8,931 nucleotides of DNA from Treponema sp. (GTDB lineage: Bacteria > Spirochaetota > Spirochaetia > Treponematales > Breznakiellaceae): contig JAISTO010000222.1 in NCBI GenBank assembly GCA_031272575.1, positions 1 to 8,931 on the forward strand, in the 5' to 3' direction. The notes under the pieces were generated by a model. That model was not told the DNA's origin. It was given only the letters and a program-made list of their open reading frames with translations, and did not search any database. The translations under genes were made by a program, and so were the position numbers. Of this stretch, positions 1-6,245 are shown piece after piece. Position 1 is the stretch's first letter, and every line of letters starts with the position of its first letter.

Positions 1-366
1 TGGGGCTACACATACGCGGGGAGCGATACGATAGACGATGTGGCGTGGTTCTATGACAATGCATTGTACGTTGGGCAAAGTAGTCCCGATTACGGTACAC
101 ACACCGTAGGGACCAAGGCGGCGAACCTTGCGGGCCTGCACGACATGAACGGAAATGTGTGGGAGTGGTGCTGGGACTGGTACGGATCGATAAGTGCAGA
201 GACGGTAACGGATCCGCCCGGCGCATCTTTGGGCTCGACCCGTGTGCTGCGCGGCGGCGGTTGGGACGCCAATGCCTCCCTCTGCACCGTGTCCACCCGG
301 GGTTACAGATACCCCGATGACGGGAACTACGCTCTGGGCTTCCGCGTGGCGTGCAGGGGGGAGTAA
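1..366 (+). CDS. SUMF1/formylglycine-generating-enzyme-like protein, C-terminal part
   Basis: The frame is open from base 1 to the TAA at 364-366, so this is the last 121 residues of a gene that starts outside the window. The protein carries the hallmark end of a SUMF1 (FGE-sulfatase) domain: GLHDMNGNVWEWCWDWYG, then RVLRGGGW, then a closing LGFRVAC. In true formylglycine-generating enzymes this fold oxidises a cysteine of sulfatases, and it uses two cysteines near the end. Lined up with the human motif GGSYMC....C, the first of these is an alanine here; only the second (codon 283-285) is kept. The protein is therefore probably a SUMF1-fold protein with another role, as is common for multi-copy bacterial members, rather than a sulfatase activator. 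No clear terminator follows it. The domain call is firm; the function is open. Confidence 0.88.
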   Translation, partial: WGYTYAGSDTIDDVAWFYDNALYVGQSSPDYGTHTVGTKAANLAGLHDMNGNVWEWCWDWYGSISAETVTDPPGASLGSTRVLRGGGWDANASLCTVSTRGYRYPDDGNYALGFRVACRGE

Positions 367-389
367 CGATTTTGTCAACGGGGGTCCCC

Positions 390-418
390 TTGACTTCCCG
401 CCCCCGCGGCGCTATGAT
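390..418 (+). promoter_or_regulatory. Sigma-70 type promoter for the glycosyltransferase gene
   Basis: TTGACT (390-395) and TATGAT (413-418) are separated by exactly 17 bases. Transcription should start near 424-426. The -10 box contains the ATG at 414, so that ATG cannot be the start of a transcript from this promoter. The ATG at 426 would then sit at the very 5' end of the mRNA. Confidence 0.65.
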
Positions 419-425
419 CACGGTC

Positions 426-1619
426 ATGACGAACCCCCCGCCCGCCCCTTCAGGCGGCGCTTTCACCGTCATCCATGTGCTGCAGCCCTTTGCCTCCGGC
501 GTCGTGACGGTCGTCGCGGCGCTCTGCACGGGGCTGCCGGATATGCGCCACATTGTCGTGCACGGCACCCAGCTGCCGGTGGATGCCATTGACCGCGTGA
601 AGGCGCGGTTTCCCGCGGGCACGGCCTTTGTCCCCTGGCCCTCCGCGGCCCGCGAGATATCCCTTAAGGGTGATCTATGCGCCCTCCGCGAACTGCTTGG
701 CATTCTGCGCCCGTACAAAGATGCCCCGCGGACGGTCGTGCATCTCCACTCCTCGAAGGCGGGCTTCCTGGGCCGCCTCGCGTGCCGCATACTCGGCATC
801 CGGAGCGTCATCTACACCCCGCACTGCGGGGCCTTCCTCCGCACCGATATAGGCCCCGCAAAGCGGCGCTTTTTTCGCTTCCTCGAGTGGGTCGGGGCGC
901 GCATGGGGGGCATGGTCGTGGGCTGCGGCCCTTCCGAGGGGGCGGCCTACGCCGCGTTCGGCCCCGCGGTCTGGGTCGCAAACGGCGTCCCCCTCCCCCC
1001 CTCGCGGCCCGCGAAGGGGATCGCGCCGCGCATGGTCACCTTCTGCGGCCTTGCCTCCGTGCAGAAGAACCCCCGTCTCTTCAACGAGATCGCCCTGGCC
1101 TTCCCGGCTCAGCCCTTCTGCTGGATAGGGGACGGCCCCCTGACGCGGGAACTGAGCGCCCCCAACATCACCATAACCGGCTGGCTGAGCCCATCCGACC
1201 TAAGCCGCATCCTGGAGGATACCCTCGTGTTCCTCTCGACCTCCTCGTGGGAGGGCCTCCCCTGCGCCGGCCTCGAGGCCCTGGCCGCCTCCCGTGCGCT
1301 CCTCGCAACCGACGTCCCCGGCAACCGCGACCTCGTGACCCCCGGGGAAAACGGCTTTCTCTTCCGCGGCCCGGCCGAGGGCATCGCCGCGCTCAGCAGG
1401 CTCCTCGCGGACCCGGAGGCGGCGCTGCGCATGGGCCGCGCAAGCCGCGCCCTGGCCGAGTCGCGCTTCTCGCTCGAGAGCATGGCGGCAGGCTACCGGC
1501 GGGTGTACGAGGAGGTGGCAGGACACGGTCAACAGGTTAAGGGAAGTGACCCCGACTTGACACTTTCCCGCGGAACCTCATATACTCATCTTATGCGGAT
1601 AAAGAGGCGCTGCCGGTGA
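426..1619 (+). CDS. Glycosyltransferase family 4 (GT-B fold)
   Basis: This 397-residue cytoplasmic protein should transfer a sugar from a nucleotide-sugar donor during polysaccharide or glycolipid synthesis; donor and acceptor cannot be read from the sequence. The N-terminal half has the family 4 motif HSSKAGFLGRLACR (about 108-121). The C-terminal donor domain has the E-x7-E motif in SSWEGLPCAGLE (E276 and E284) and an ENGFLF motif near 308-313. The start at 426 was chosen because the strong promoter at 390-418 overlaps the earlier ATG at 414; the frame itself is open back to a GTG at 351. The last 30 or so residues, after YEEVAG, do not look like GT4 sequence. They are translated from the promoter of the next gene, and the stop overlaps the next start (GTGA, 1616-1619). 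A TAA at 1538-1540 in another frame would end the protein near the usual family end, so a small frameshift may have lengthened it. Confidence 0.87.
   Translation: MTNPPPAPSGGAFTVIHVLQPFASGVVTVVAALCTGLPDMRHIVVHGTQLPVDAIDRVKARFPAGTAFVPWPSAAREISLKGDLCALRELLGILRPYKDAPRTVVHLHSSKAGFLGRLACRILGIRSVIYTPHCGAFLRTDIGPAKRRFFRFLEWVGARMGGMVVGCGPSEGAAYAAFGPAVWVANGVPLPPSRPAKGIAPRMVTFCGLASVQKNPRLFNEIALAFPAQPFCWIGDGPLTRELSAPNITITGWLSPSDLSRILEDTLVFLSTSSWEGLPCAGLEALAASRALLATDVPGNRDLVTPGENGFLFRGPAEGIAALSRLLADPEAALRMGRASRALAESRFSLESMAAGYRRVYEEVAGHGQQVKGSDPDLTLSRGTSYTHLMRIKRRCR
1557..1586 (+). promoter_or_regulatory. Sigma-70 type promoter for the yfcE-like gene
   Basis: TTGACA (1557-1562, perfect consensus) and TATACT (1581-1586) are 18 bases apart. 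The predicted transcription start near 1593 gives a leader of about 23 nt that contains AAAGAGG (1601-1607), eight bases before the GTG start. The promoter lies wholly within the coding 3' end of the glycosyltransferase gene. Confidence 0.7.
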
Positions 1620-2152
1620 AATTGCTCATTTGTTCTGACATTCACGGCTCGGCGCGGGCCGCGGAACTGCTGACGGCAAGGGCGGACGCGCTCGGGTGCG
1701 AGGCGATCGTCTTACTGGGGGATGTGCTCTACTTCGGGCCGCGCAACAGCCTGCCCGGGGGGCACAACCCCGCGCGCACGGCGGAGGTGCTGAATGCGGC
1801 ATCGGATCGCATCATTGCGTGCCGGGGCAACTGCGACTCCGAGGTGGACCAGATGGTGCTTAAGTTCCCGCTCAGCGCCGATTACGCGCTCCTCTACGAC
1901 GGCGCGCGCCGCATCTTTGCCACGCATGGCCACATCTACAGCCCGGAGCGCCTCCCGTCCCTTGCCCCGGGGGACATTTTTCTTTCGGGGCACACCCACA
2001 TCCAGTCCCTGTTAAAAACGGAGTCCGGTGTTATCCTGTGCAACCCGGGCTCCCCCTCACTGCCCAAGGCCGCCTCGCCCGCGGGCTATGCGGTCTACGA
2101 CAACGGCCGCATAGAACTCTGCCAGTTGGAAGTTTGCCATTTAAAAAAGTAA
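1616..2152 (+). CDS. yfcE: YfcE-type metal-dependent phosphodiesterase
   Basis: This 178-residue calcineurin-like metallophosphoesterase is close in length to E. coli YfcE (about 184 residues), a manganese-dependent phosphodiesterase active on small test substrates and of unclear physiological role. All metal-binding motifs are present in order: D8 and H10 in SDIHG, D36 in LGDV, N72 in RGNCDSEVDQM, H104 in THGH, and H126 and H128 in GHTH. The stretches GPRNSLP and GNCDSEVDQM match E. coli YfcE closely as I recall it. It has no signal peptide, so it should be cytosolic. It starts at GTG: the nearby ATG at 1593 is out of frame, whereas the GTG has a well-spaced ribosome site and overlaps the upstream stop by four bases. 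It can be read both from its own promoter and by translational coupling to the glycosyltransferase. The two proteins have no evident shared pathway. Confidence 0.93.
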   Translation: MKLLICSDIHGSARAAELLTARADALGCEAIVLLGDVLYFGPRNSLPGGHNPARTAEVLNAASDRIIACRGNCDSEVDQMVLKFPLSADYALLYDGARRIFATHGHIYSPERLPSLAPGDIFLSGHTHIQSLLKTESGVILCNPGSPSLPKAASPAGYAVYDNGRIELCQLEVCHLKK

Positions 2153-2166
2153 CCGAAAGAGGGGGA

Positions 2167-2196
2167 TTGCAAAAACCGCGCGGCTCGCGCTATACT
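2167..2196 (+). promoter_or_regulatory. Sigma-70 type promoter for the SWIM-domain gene
   Basis: TTGCAA (2167-2172) and TATACT (2191-2196) are 18 bases apart. The predicted start near 2203 leaves a leader of only about 12 nt, almost all of it the ribosome site AAGGAG (2204-2209), five bases before the ATG at 2215. Confidence 0.6.
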
Positions 2197-2214
2197 TTTC
2201 GGGAAGGAGACGCG

Positions 2215-3810
2215 ATGTACGGAACTGGTATCATTGATTTGCGCGAAGTCTCGCCTGATAAGTGGCGGGCGAAGTATAAGGGAAACTACGGCGTGTACAC
2301 CATCGCGGTTACGACGAAAGAGGCTAATGCCGTCTCCTGGTCCTGTACCTGCCCGAGTGATTATGACCCGTGCAAACATATCGGCATGATCCTGGATGCT
2401 ATCGCGGAACGGACGGCCAAACATGAGCGCGGGGCATCAAAGCCTGAAACAAGGGCCGAACACATTTTGCGGGAACTCAACTACGAGGATCTGCTTGACT
2501 TTGCGATCGGCATTGTGCGGCATAACCCTGACCTGTCCAATCAGGTAACGCTGCGCTTCGCTCACCTTATCGAAACCGAAGGAAACAAGTACACGGCGAT
2601 TCTGCGGGATGCGTTTGATAGTTTTGAACTTGATGACGAAGGCGCCTATTATGACAGCGAAGACTGGCCAACGATCGATTTTATGGACGAATGGCTTGAA
2701 AAAGCGGATGCTTATATCGCGGAGGAAAAGTACCCCGATGCGGTACTGATAGCAAAAGCCTGCCTCGAAGAGTTGGCCCGCTGGATCTACAGAACAGGGG
2801 TTGATGCCGAGTTCGGCGACTATCAAGAGCATCCGTTTTCAATTTTTAAAACGGCCGCGGAACATTCGGGCATCGATAAAAAAGAATTGTATCATTACTG
2901 CATCGAGGAAATGGCGAAAAAGAAATACAGCGCTATGCGGGATAGTTTTAATGATCTCTTGAGTTATCTTGCCCCTGCCGTAGATCCTGAAGGATTTCTG
3001 TCGCTTATGGATAAACAATTCGCCGCGGTAAACGACAAAAGTTCCTGGGAAGCGGAAAAGATTCTCAATCGTAAAATTGCCCTTTACCGCGATACCGGCA
3101 GAGCGGATGCCGCGTGGGACCTCATCAAAAATAATCTACAGATCGGCGCGTTCCACGAGGAATGGGTGGAACAGTTAATCGCGGAAAAACATTTCACTGA
3201 AGCAAAATCCCTGATCCGCGAGGTTATTATCCCAAAGGATGATGACCGTTCCGGCTATCACAATAGCAACTGGGAGGAGCTGCTGCTGAAAATTGCGCGG
3301 GAAGAAGACGACCGGTCAGAAATTCGACGCATAGTATACAAGTTTATCAAAAACACTTTTTCTGATGAATACTATCGCATATACAAAGCCGCGTTCGATC
3401 CTGAAGAGTGGCCTGCCGAAAAGGAGCGCCTGGCCGCGAATTACGGAAAGCACCGCGGATACGATGACAGTCTTGCGGCCCTTTACCACGCCGAGGGAGA
3501 TATGCCGGCTCTGTTCAATTGTATTGAAAAATGGCCCTCTCTCAACCTGATAACAAAGTACCACCGGGCCCTTGCCGCGGTCTTCCCGGAAAAGACTCTG
3601 GCCTTGTTCAGAAAGGCCGTCGACGCTTACGCGGACAGCGGCACAGGCCGCAGTTATTACGAAGAAATTGCGCGCCTCCTCAAGAATATCGCGGCGCTCC
3701 CCGGCGGTGAAAAAGCCGCGCGGGAAATGATCGCGCGCTATCGCCTCGTCTACAAAAACCGCCGTGCCATGATGGAGATTCTCGCAAAAGCATTCGGGCC
3801 CGCGCCGTAG
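2215..3810 (+). CDS. Stand-alone SWIM zinc-finger protein with helical C-terminal region
   Basis: This 531-residue soluble protein has no signal peptide. Near the N-terminus it carries a SWIM zinc finger of the CxCx6CxH form: C44, C46, C53 and H55 in WSCTCPSDYDPCKHI. SWIM fingers bind DNA or protein partners and are often attached to SNF2-type helicases or transposases; no helicase or nuclease motif is seen here. The remainder, from about residue 80, is rich in charged and aromatic residues and looks like alpha-helical repeats, similar in style to TPR-like scaffolds (for example AWDLIKNNL and ALFRKAVDAYADSG). The start at 2215 was chosen because AAGGAG lies five bases upstream and the promoter lies directly before that; the frame is open back to 2038, but that would overlap the phosphodiesterase. 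Base composition and codon choice are visibly more AT-rich (AAA, GAA, TTT) than in neighbouring genes, which may mean separate origin. The biological role is unknown. Confidence 0.82.
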   Translation: MYGTGIIDLREVSPDKWRAKYKGNYGVYTIAVTTKEANAVSWSCTCPSDYDPCKHIGMILDAIAERTAKHERGASKPETRAEHILRELNYEDLLDFAIGIVRHNPDLSNQVTLRFAHLIETEGNKYTAILRDAFDSFELDDEGAYYDSEDWPTIDFMDEWLEKADAYIAEEKYPDAVLIAKACLEELARWIYRTGVDAEFGDYQEHPFSIFKTAAEHSGIDKKELYHYCIEEMAKKKYSAMRDSFNDLLSYLAPAVDPEGFLSLMDKQFAAVNDKSSWEAEKILNRKIALYRDTGRADAAWDLIKNNLQIGAFHEEWVEQLIAEKHFTEAKSLIREVIIPKDDDRSGYHNSNWEELLLKIAREEDDRSEIRRIVYKFIKNTFSDEYYRIYKAAFDPEEWPAEKERLAANYGKHRGYDDSLAALYHAEGDMPALFNCIEKWPSLNLITKYHRALAAVFPEKTLALFRKAVDAYADSGTGRSYYEEIARLLKNIAALPGGEKAAREMIARYRLVYKNRRAMMEILAKAFGPAP

Positions 3811-3869
3811 CTGCCTCTTTTGAGGTGTCGCTCACGTTCATTCGTGGATTAAATTCTTGATACTTGATT

Positions 3870-3885
3870 AGGATAAACGCATAGA
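3870..3885 (+). repeat. Left terminal inverted repeat of the 413-bp element
   Basis: AGGATAAACGCATAGA is an exact reverse complement of 4267-4282 and is preceded directly by GATT. Confidence 0.75.
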
Positions 3886-3934
3886 ACTGTCATTGCTGGA
3901 CTTTCTCTTTATCATATGCGGAAATGCTCTCACT

Positions 3935-4220
3935 GGGGCGGGGGACGGACGGGAAAAATGATTGGTAGGCTGCTTTCCTTTGCTAATGCACGAGACGTTT
4001 TGAAATACGCACAGTGACCACGCATTTTTCTACGCTTATGGCATTTGGGGCAAAAAAAGACAAAACCCCGATAACGGTGACGGTACCGAATAGGGCGGCG
4101 GAAGTACACAGGAATAATGTGGTACCTGTGACGGAGACCATGCAGCGTAAGGTTTTGGCTTCTTTTTGCCGGAAGGGGCGGCTTTAGGCCGCGTCATTTT
4201 TCCCGGCCGTCACCCGCCCC
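3935..4220. repeat. Inner long inverted repeat (27-bp arms)
   Basis: The left arm 3935-3961 (starts GGGGCGGG, ends AAAAATGA) and the right arm 4194-4220 are complementary at 25 of 27 positions. A CACT before the left arm is matched by AGTG at 4225-4228 after a four-base insertion. The sequence between the arms is unequal in length on the two sides of the next inner pair, about 87 against 23 bases, so one side has gained or lost sequence. Confidence 0.75.
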
Positions 4221-4229
4221 TGCGAGTGG

Positions 4230-4252
4230 ATTCCGCGGTTTAACCGCGGAAT
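4230..4252. repeat. REP-like perfect palindrome
   Basis: ATTCCGCGGTT, a single central T, then its exact reverse complement AACCGCGGAAT: an 11-bp stem. It lies in the right arm only, with no partner on the left. A small hairpin GCGGC-TTTAG-GCCGC (4178-4192) lies nearby. No T-run follows, so it is not a classic intrinsic terminator. It may be a dispersed genomic palindrome nested in the larger element. Confidence 0.7.
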
Positions 4253-4266
4253 TACGGGAAAATCTG

Positions 4267-4282
4267 TCTATGCGTTTATCCT
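4267..4282 (-). repeat. Right terminal inverted repeat of the 413-bp element
   Basis: This is the exact reverse complement of 3870-3885. It is followed directly by GATT and ends 19 bases before the -35 box of the glycan operon. Confidence 0.75.
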
Positions 4283-4301
4283 GATTCTTGCCATTTTTCT
4301 C

Positions 4302-4330
4302 TTGACTTTCCTGAAATAGCATCGTATACT
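4302..4330 (+). promoter_or_regulatory. Sigma-70 type promoter of the glycan operon
   Basis: TTGACT (4302-4307) and TATACT (4325-4330) are separated by 17 bases, near consensus. Transcription should start near 4337, inside the palindrome at 4335-4348, giving a leader of about 32 nt. Confidence 0.75.
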
Positions 4331-4334
4331 ATAG

Positions 4335-4348
4335 GTGTATCGATACAC
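4335..4348. promoter_or_regulatory. Candidate LacI-family operator overlapping +1
   Basis: GTGTATCGATACAC is a perfect 14-bp palindrome with a central CG. That symmetry, length and central CpG fit operators of LacI/GalR-family sugar regulators. Its place just downstream of the -10 box, over the expected transcription start, is the usual position for repression. No regulator gene lies in the window, so the effector sugar is unknown. I saw no second copy here. Confidence 0.6.
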
Positions 4349-4368
4349 TAAACCGGCAAGGAGGCACA

Positions 4369-5406
4369 ATGCGAACTTTTTTGGCGGGCGCTCTGGCGCT
4401 GCTGGCGGCGGCGGGGCTGCGGGCGGAGGGGCTCAGGGTGTGGGGCTCGTTTCACACGGGGGCGCTCTTGAGCGTCCCGCAGAACGGCGAGACGAATGTC
4501 AAACTGGAGACCGATGACGGCCTTGGCCTTACGCCCGCGCGCCTGCGGATCGACGGGGGGCTCGACCGCGAGGCCTGGGGGCTGCGGTTCCGCTTCATGG
4601 CGGGCCTCGACAGCGACTACCACGTTGCGCTTGAGTCGAGCGAGCAGTTTGCGTACGCCTGGGGGGCCTTTTTCAGCGACCGCGCGCGGCTCTACGCGGG
4701 CCGCTTGGACGGCGGTCTCTGGGCGACGCCCTTTGACGAGGCCTGGTCCCTCGACGCGATCACGGGGCTGCGGGTCGAGATAAAGCCCATAGACGGCCTC
4801 AGTTTCGGGTGTTCGTTCAAGATACCCCCCGCCGGCACGGACGAACTCGGCAAGTATACCTTCGAGCGTATGCTGAACGAGGCGATCGTGGGCGCGCGCT
4901 GGGATACGCCCTGGTTCCTGCTGGTGGGGGCCTTCGCCTTCGACGGCTGGGACAATTACCGCCGGGACGAGCAGGAAGCCGTTGCGGGTCTGGTCATCAA
5001 AGTGGTGCCGAATCTGTGGTGGGGCATCGAAAGCCGGTTCCGCAATATCATGACGGGCGCGATGGCATTCAACTTAATGGAAAAGGCGGGCTATCCCTTC
5101 AATCCGTTTATCTACGGGACCATCAAAGTGTACGAGGATGGCGTTCAGGGCGAAGAGGATATAACCGTCAAAATAAATCCTGAACTGAGCCTCTGGCTTA
5201 CGGGGCGCCTGCAGCCCGCGCTCGAACTGGAATGCGGCTGGCACACCGCGCGCGCGGACGAGACCTGGTATCTGGGCGTCAAGCCAAAGGCGCTCTACAA
5301 GTTTTCGGGCGGCATGGAATTGAGCGGCTACTGGATGCTCACCTATATGGGCGGTCCAAAAGAATTGAATCACAGTGTCAGCATCAATGCGGCCTGTTAT
5401 TTTTAG
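4369..5406 (+). CDS. Outer-membrane beta-barrel protein (porin-like), first gene of the operon
   Basis: This 345-residue protein has a Sec signal peptide (about residues 1-19, cleavage after LRA). The mature chain is full of short alternating strands rich in Trp, Tyr, Phe and Gly, and it ends in the aromatic ACYF typical of outer-membrane barrel proteins. It has no plug-like or TonB-box sequence and is far shorter than SusC (about 1000 residues). It is best read as a porin or specific diffusion channel for sugar fragments. The start is set by AAGGAGG (4358-4364), four bases before the ATG. It is first after the palindrome-controlled promoter and is followed after eight bases by the lipoprotein genes, so it likely imports products released at the surface. 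I do not recognise a named family; the barrel call rests on composition and termini, and the substrate is inferred only from neighbours. Confidence 0.68.
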   Translation: MRTFLAGALALLAAAGLRAEGLRVWGSFHTGALLSVPQNGETNVKLETDDGLGLTPARLRIDGGLDREAWGLRFRFMAGLDSDYHVALESSEQFAYAWGAFFSDRARLYAGRLDGGLWATPFDEAWSLDAITGLRVEIKPIDGLSFGCSFKIPPAGTDELGKYTFERMLNEAIVGARWDTPWFLLVGAFAFDGWDNYRRDEQEAVAGLVIKVVPNLWWGIESRFRNIMTGAMAFNLMEKAGYPFNPFIYGTIKVYEDGVQGEEDITVKINPELSLWLTGRLQPALELECGWHTARADETWYLGVKPKALYKFSGGMELSGYWMLTYMGGPKELNHSVSINAACYF

Positions 5407-5414
5407 GGGATAGT

Positions 5415-6245
5415 ATGAGTATAAAAATGCGGCTTATGCTTTTTGGCGTGTGCGCGTTGAACGCGTTTTGTTTCGCGGCCTGCGACGATATGCTTGCCGC
5501 GCAGAAAGATCTGTGGGAAAAGTACCGCGGCAAAATGTCCATCGTGGGGAGCGCGGCGGCGGGGGGCTGGGACCTGGACCAGGCCGTCGTTATGGACGAG
5601 CGCGGCGGCGTGTTTGTGTGGACGGGTACTCTGGCGGAGGGTGAAGTAAAGTTCGCCTGGCAGAAGCCTGACTTTTCAAGCGGGACCTGGTACATGGCGC
5701 GGAGCCAGGGCGAGCGCGTGTCCTGGGACTGGGCCCCCGGCGCGGCCGCGCGGGTGTTTCCCGCGGTGTACATCGCGCGGGGAGGCGCCGACAACAACTG
5801 GCAGGTGGACGCGGGGGACTACCGCGTAACGGTAGACCGCGCGGAGCGCAGCGCGGCCTTCTCCCCCCTGCTGCACGAGGTCTATATTCTCGGTGACGCA
5901 ACGCCCGGCGGATGGGATTTGGACGCGTTGTCTGACTGCCGCATGATCCGTGACGCGGACGGCATCTTTTCCTGGACGGGCGAACTCACGGCGGACGGGG
6001 ATCTCAAGTGCATCTGCAAAAAGAAAAGCGGCGACTCACTCGATTTCGGCTCGAGCCCGCAGTTCCTCGCGCGGGAAGCGGACACGCCCCTCGAAGACGG
6101 CATGGCGCTGCCGGTCGTGTACGCCGCATCGACTCCAGAAGACGCCGCGGACTTCAAATTCAAAACCGGCAGCGCGGGACGCTGGACCATCACCCTTGAT
6201 CCTGACGCGCTGACATTGAGCGCTGCTGCAAGGAGCTTGCCATGA
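5415..6245 (+). CDS. SusE/SusF-like lipoprotein with two glycan-binding modules
   Basis: This 276-residue exported protein has a lipoprotein-type signal: a hydrophobic stretch ending FAAC, with C23 as the likely lipid-bearing residue. Phe at -3 is unusual but tolerated in spirochaetes. Two related modules follow, at about 42-149 and 156-270. Each opens with a strand, then GWDLD, a Met-Arg-Asp or similar turn, F-x-WTG-x-L and a Lys-containing strand (GEVKFAWQ; GDLKCICK). The second, ILGDATPGGWDLD...FSWTGEL, closely follows the SusE/SusF pattern of Bacteroidetes, whose lipoproteins hold starch or other glycans at the cell surface through aromatic residues. The start at ATG 5415 has AGGGGA upstream. 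The 3' end overlaps the next gene by ATGA. Module identity is by pattern recall, not a search. The target is probably the glycan cut by the downstream glycosidase. Confidence 0.75.
   Translation: MSIKMRLMLFGVCALNAFCFAACDDMLAAQKDLWEKYRGKMSIVGSAAAGGWDLDQAVVMDERGGVFVWTGTLAEGEVKFAWQKPDFSSGTWYMARSQGERVSWDWAPGAAARVFPAVYIARGGADNNWQVDAGDYRVTVDRAERSAAFSPLLHEVYILGDATPGGWDLDALSDCRMIRDADGIFSWTGELTADGDLKCICKKKSGDSLDFGSSPQFLAREADTPLEDGMALPVVYAASTPEDAADFKFKTGSAGRWTITLDPDALTLSAAARSLP

Larger units (their letters stand above)
3870..4282. mobile_element. Candidate non-autonomous fold-back/MITE-like element (413 bp)
   Basis: The gene-free stretch 3811-4301 is mostly filled by this structure. Its ends are perfect 16-bp inverted repeats, AGGATAAACGCATAGA at 3870-3885 and its reverse complement at 4267-4282. 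GATT stands immediately outside both (3866-3869 and 4283-4286), as a 4-bp target duplication would. Inside are further paired arms: 3935-3961 with 4194-4220 (25 of 27 bases), then 4049-4067 with 4151-4170, then a central hairpin 4107-4112 with 4125-4130. I see no transposase or other open frame of note inside it. A large structured RNA is the main alternative; the motifs I would expect for tmRNA or RNase P RNA were not found. A 7-bp direct repeat ATTCTTG (3853-3859, 4284-4290) is a competing choice of duplication. The inverted repeats are seen directly; mobility is inferred. The remaining bases, 3811-3869, hold nothing I can assign. Confidence 0.5.

Noticed and set aside
374..394. GTCAA ... 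TTGAC inverted repeat overlapping the -35 box before the glycosyltransferase gene
   Set aside because: Five-base arms with a C-C mismatch and three G-C pairs inside are too short to claim an operator or terminator; the right arm is simply the -35 box.
677..1540. Second + frame inside the glycosyltransferase gene
   Set aside because: It is extremely rich in Pro, Arg and Gly and has no motif; the other frame carries the GT4 motifs throughout.
2038..2214. Upstream extension of the SWIM protein to 2038
   Set aside because: It overlaps the end of the phosphodiesterase gene and crosses the promoter; the ribosome site at 2204-2209 supports the ATG at 2215.
3814..3825. CCTC-TTTT-GAGG as terminator of the SWIM gene
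   Set aside because: The stem is only four base pairs and no T-run follows.
3870..4282. Known large RNA (tmRNA, RNase P RNA, group II intron)
   Set aside because: None of the short conserved motifs I know for these RNAs was found, and the ends look like terminal inverted repeats with a flanking duplication.
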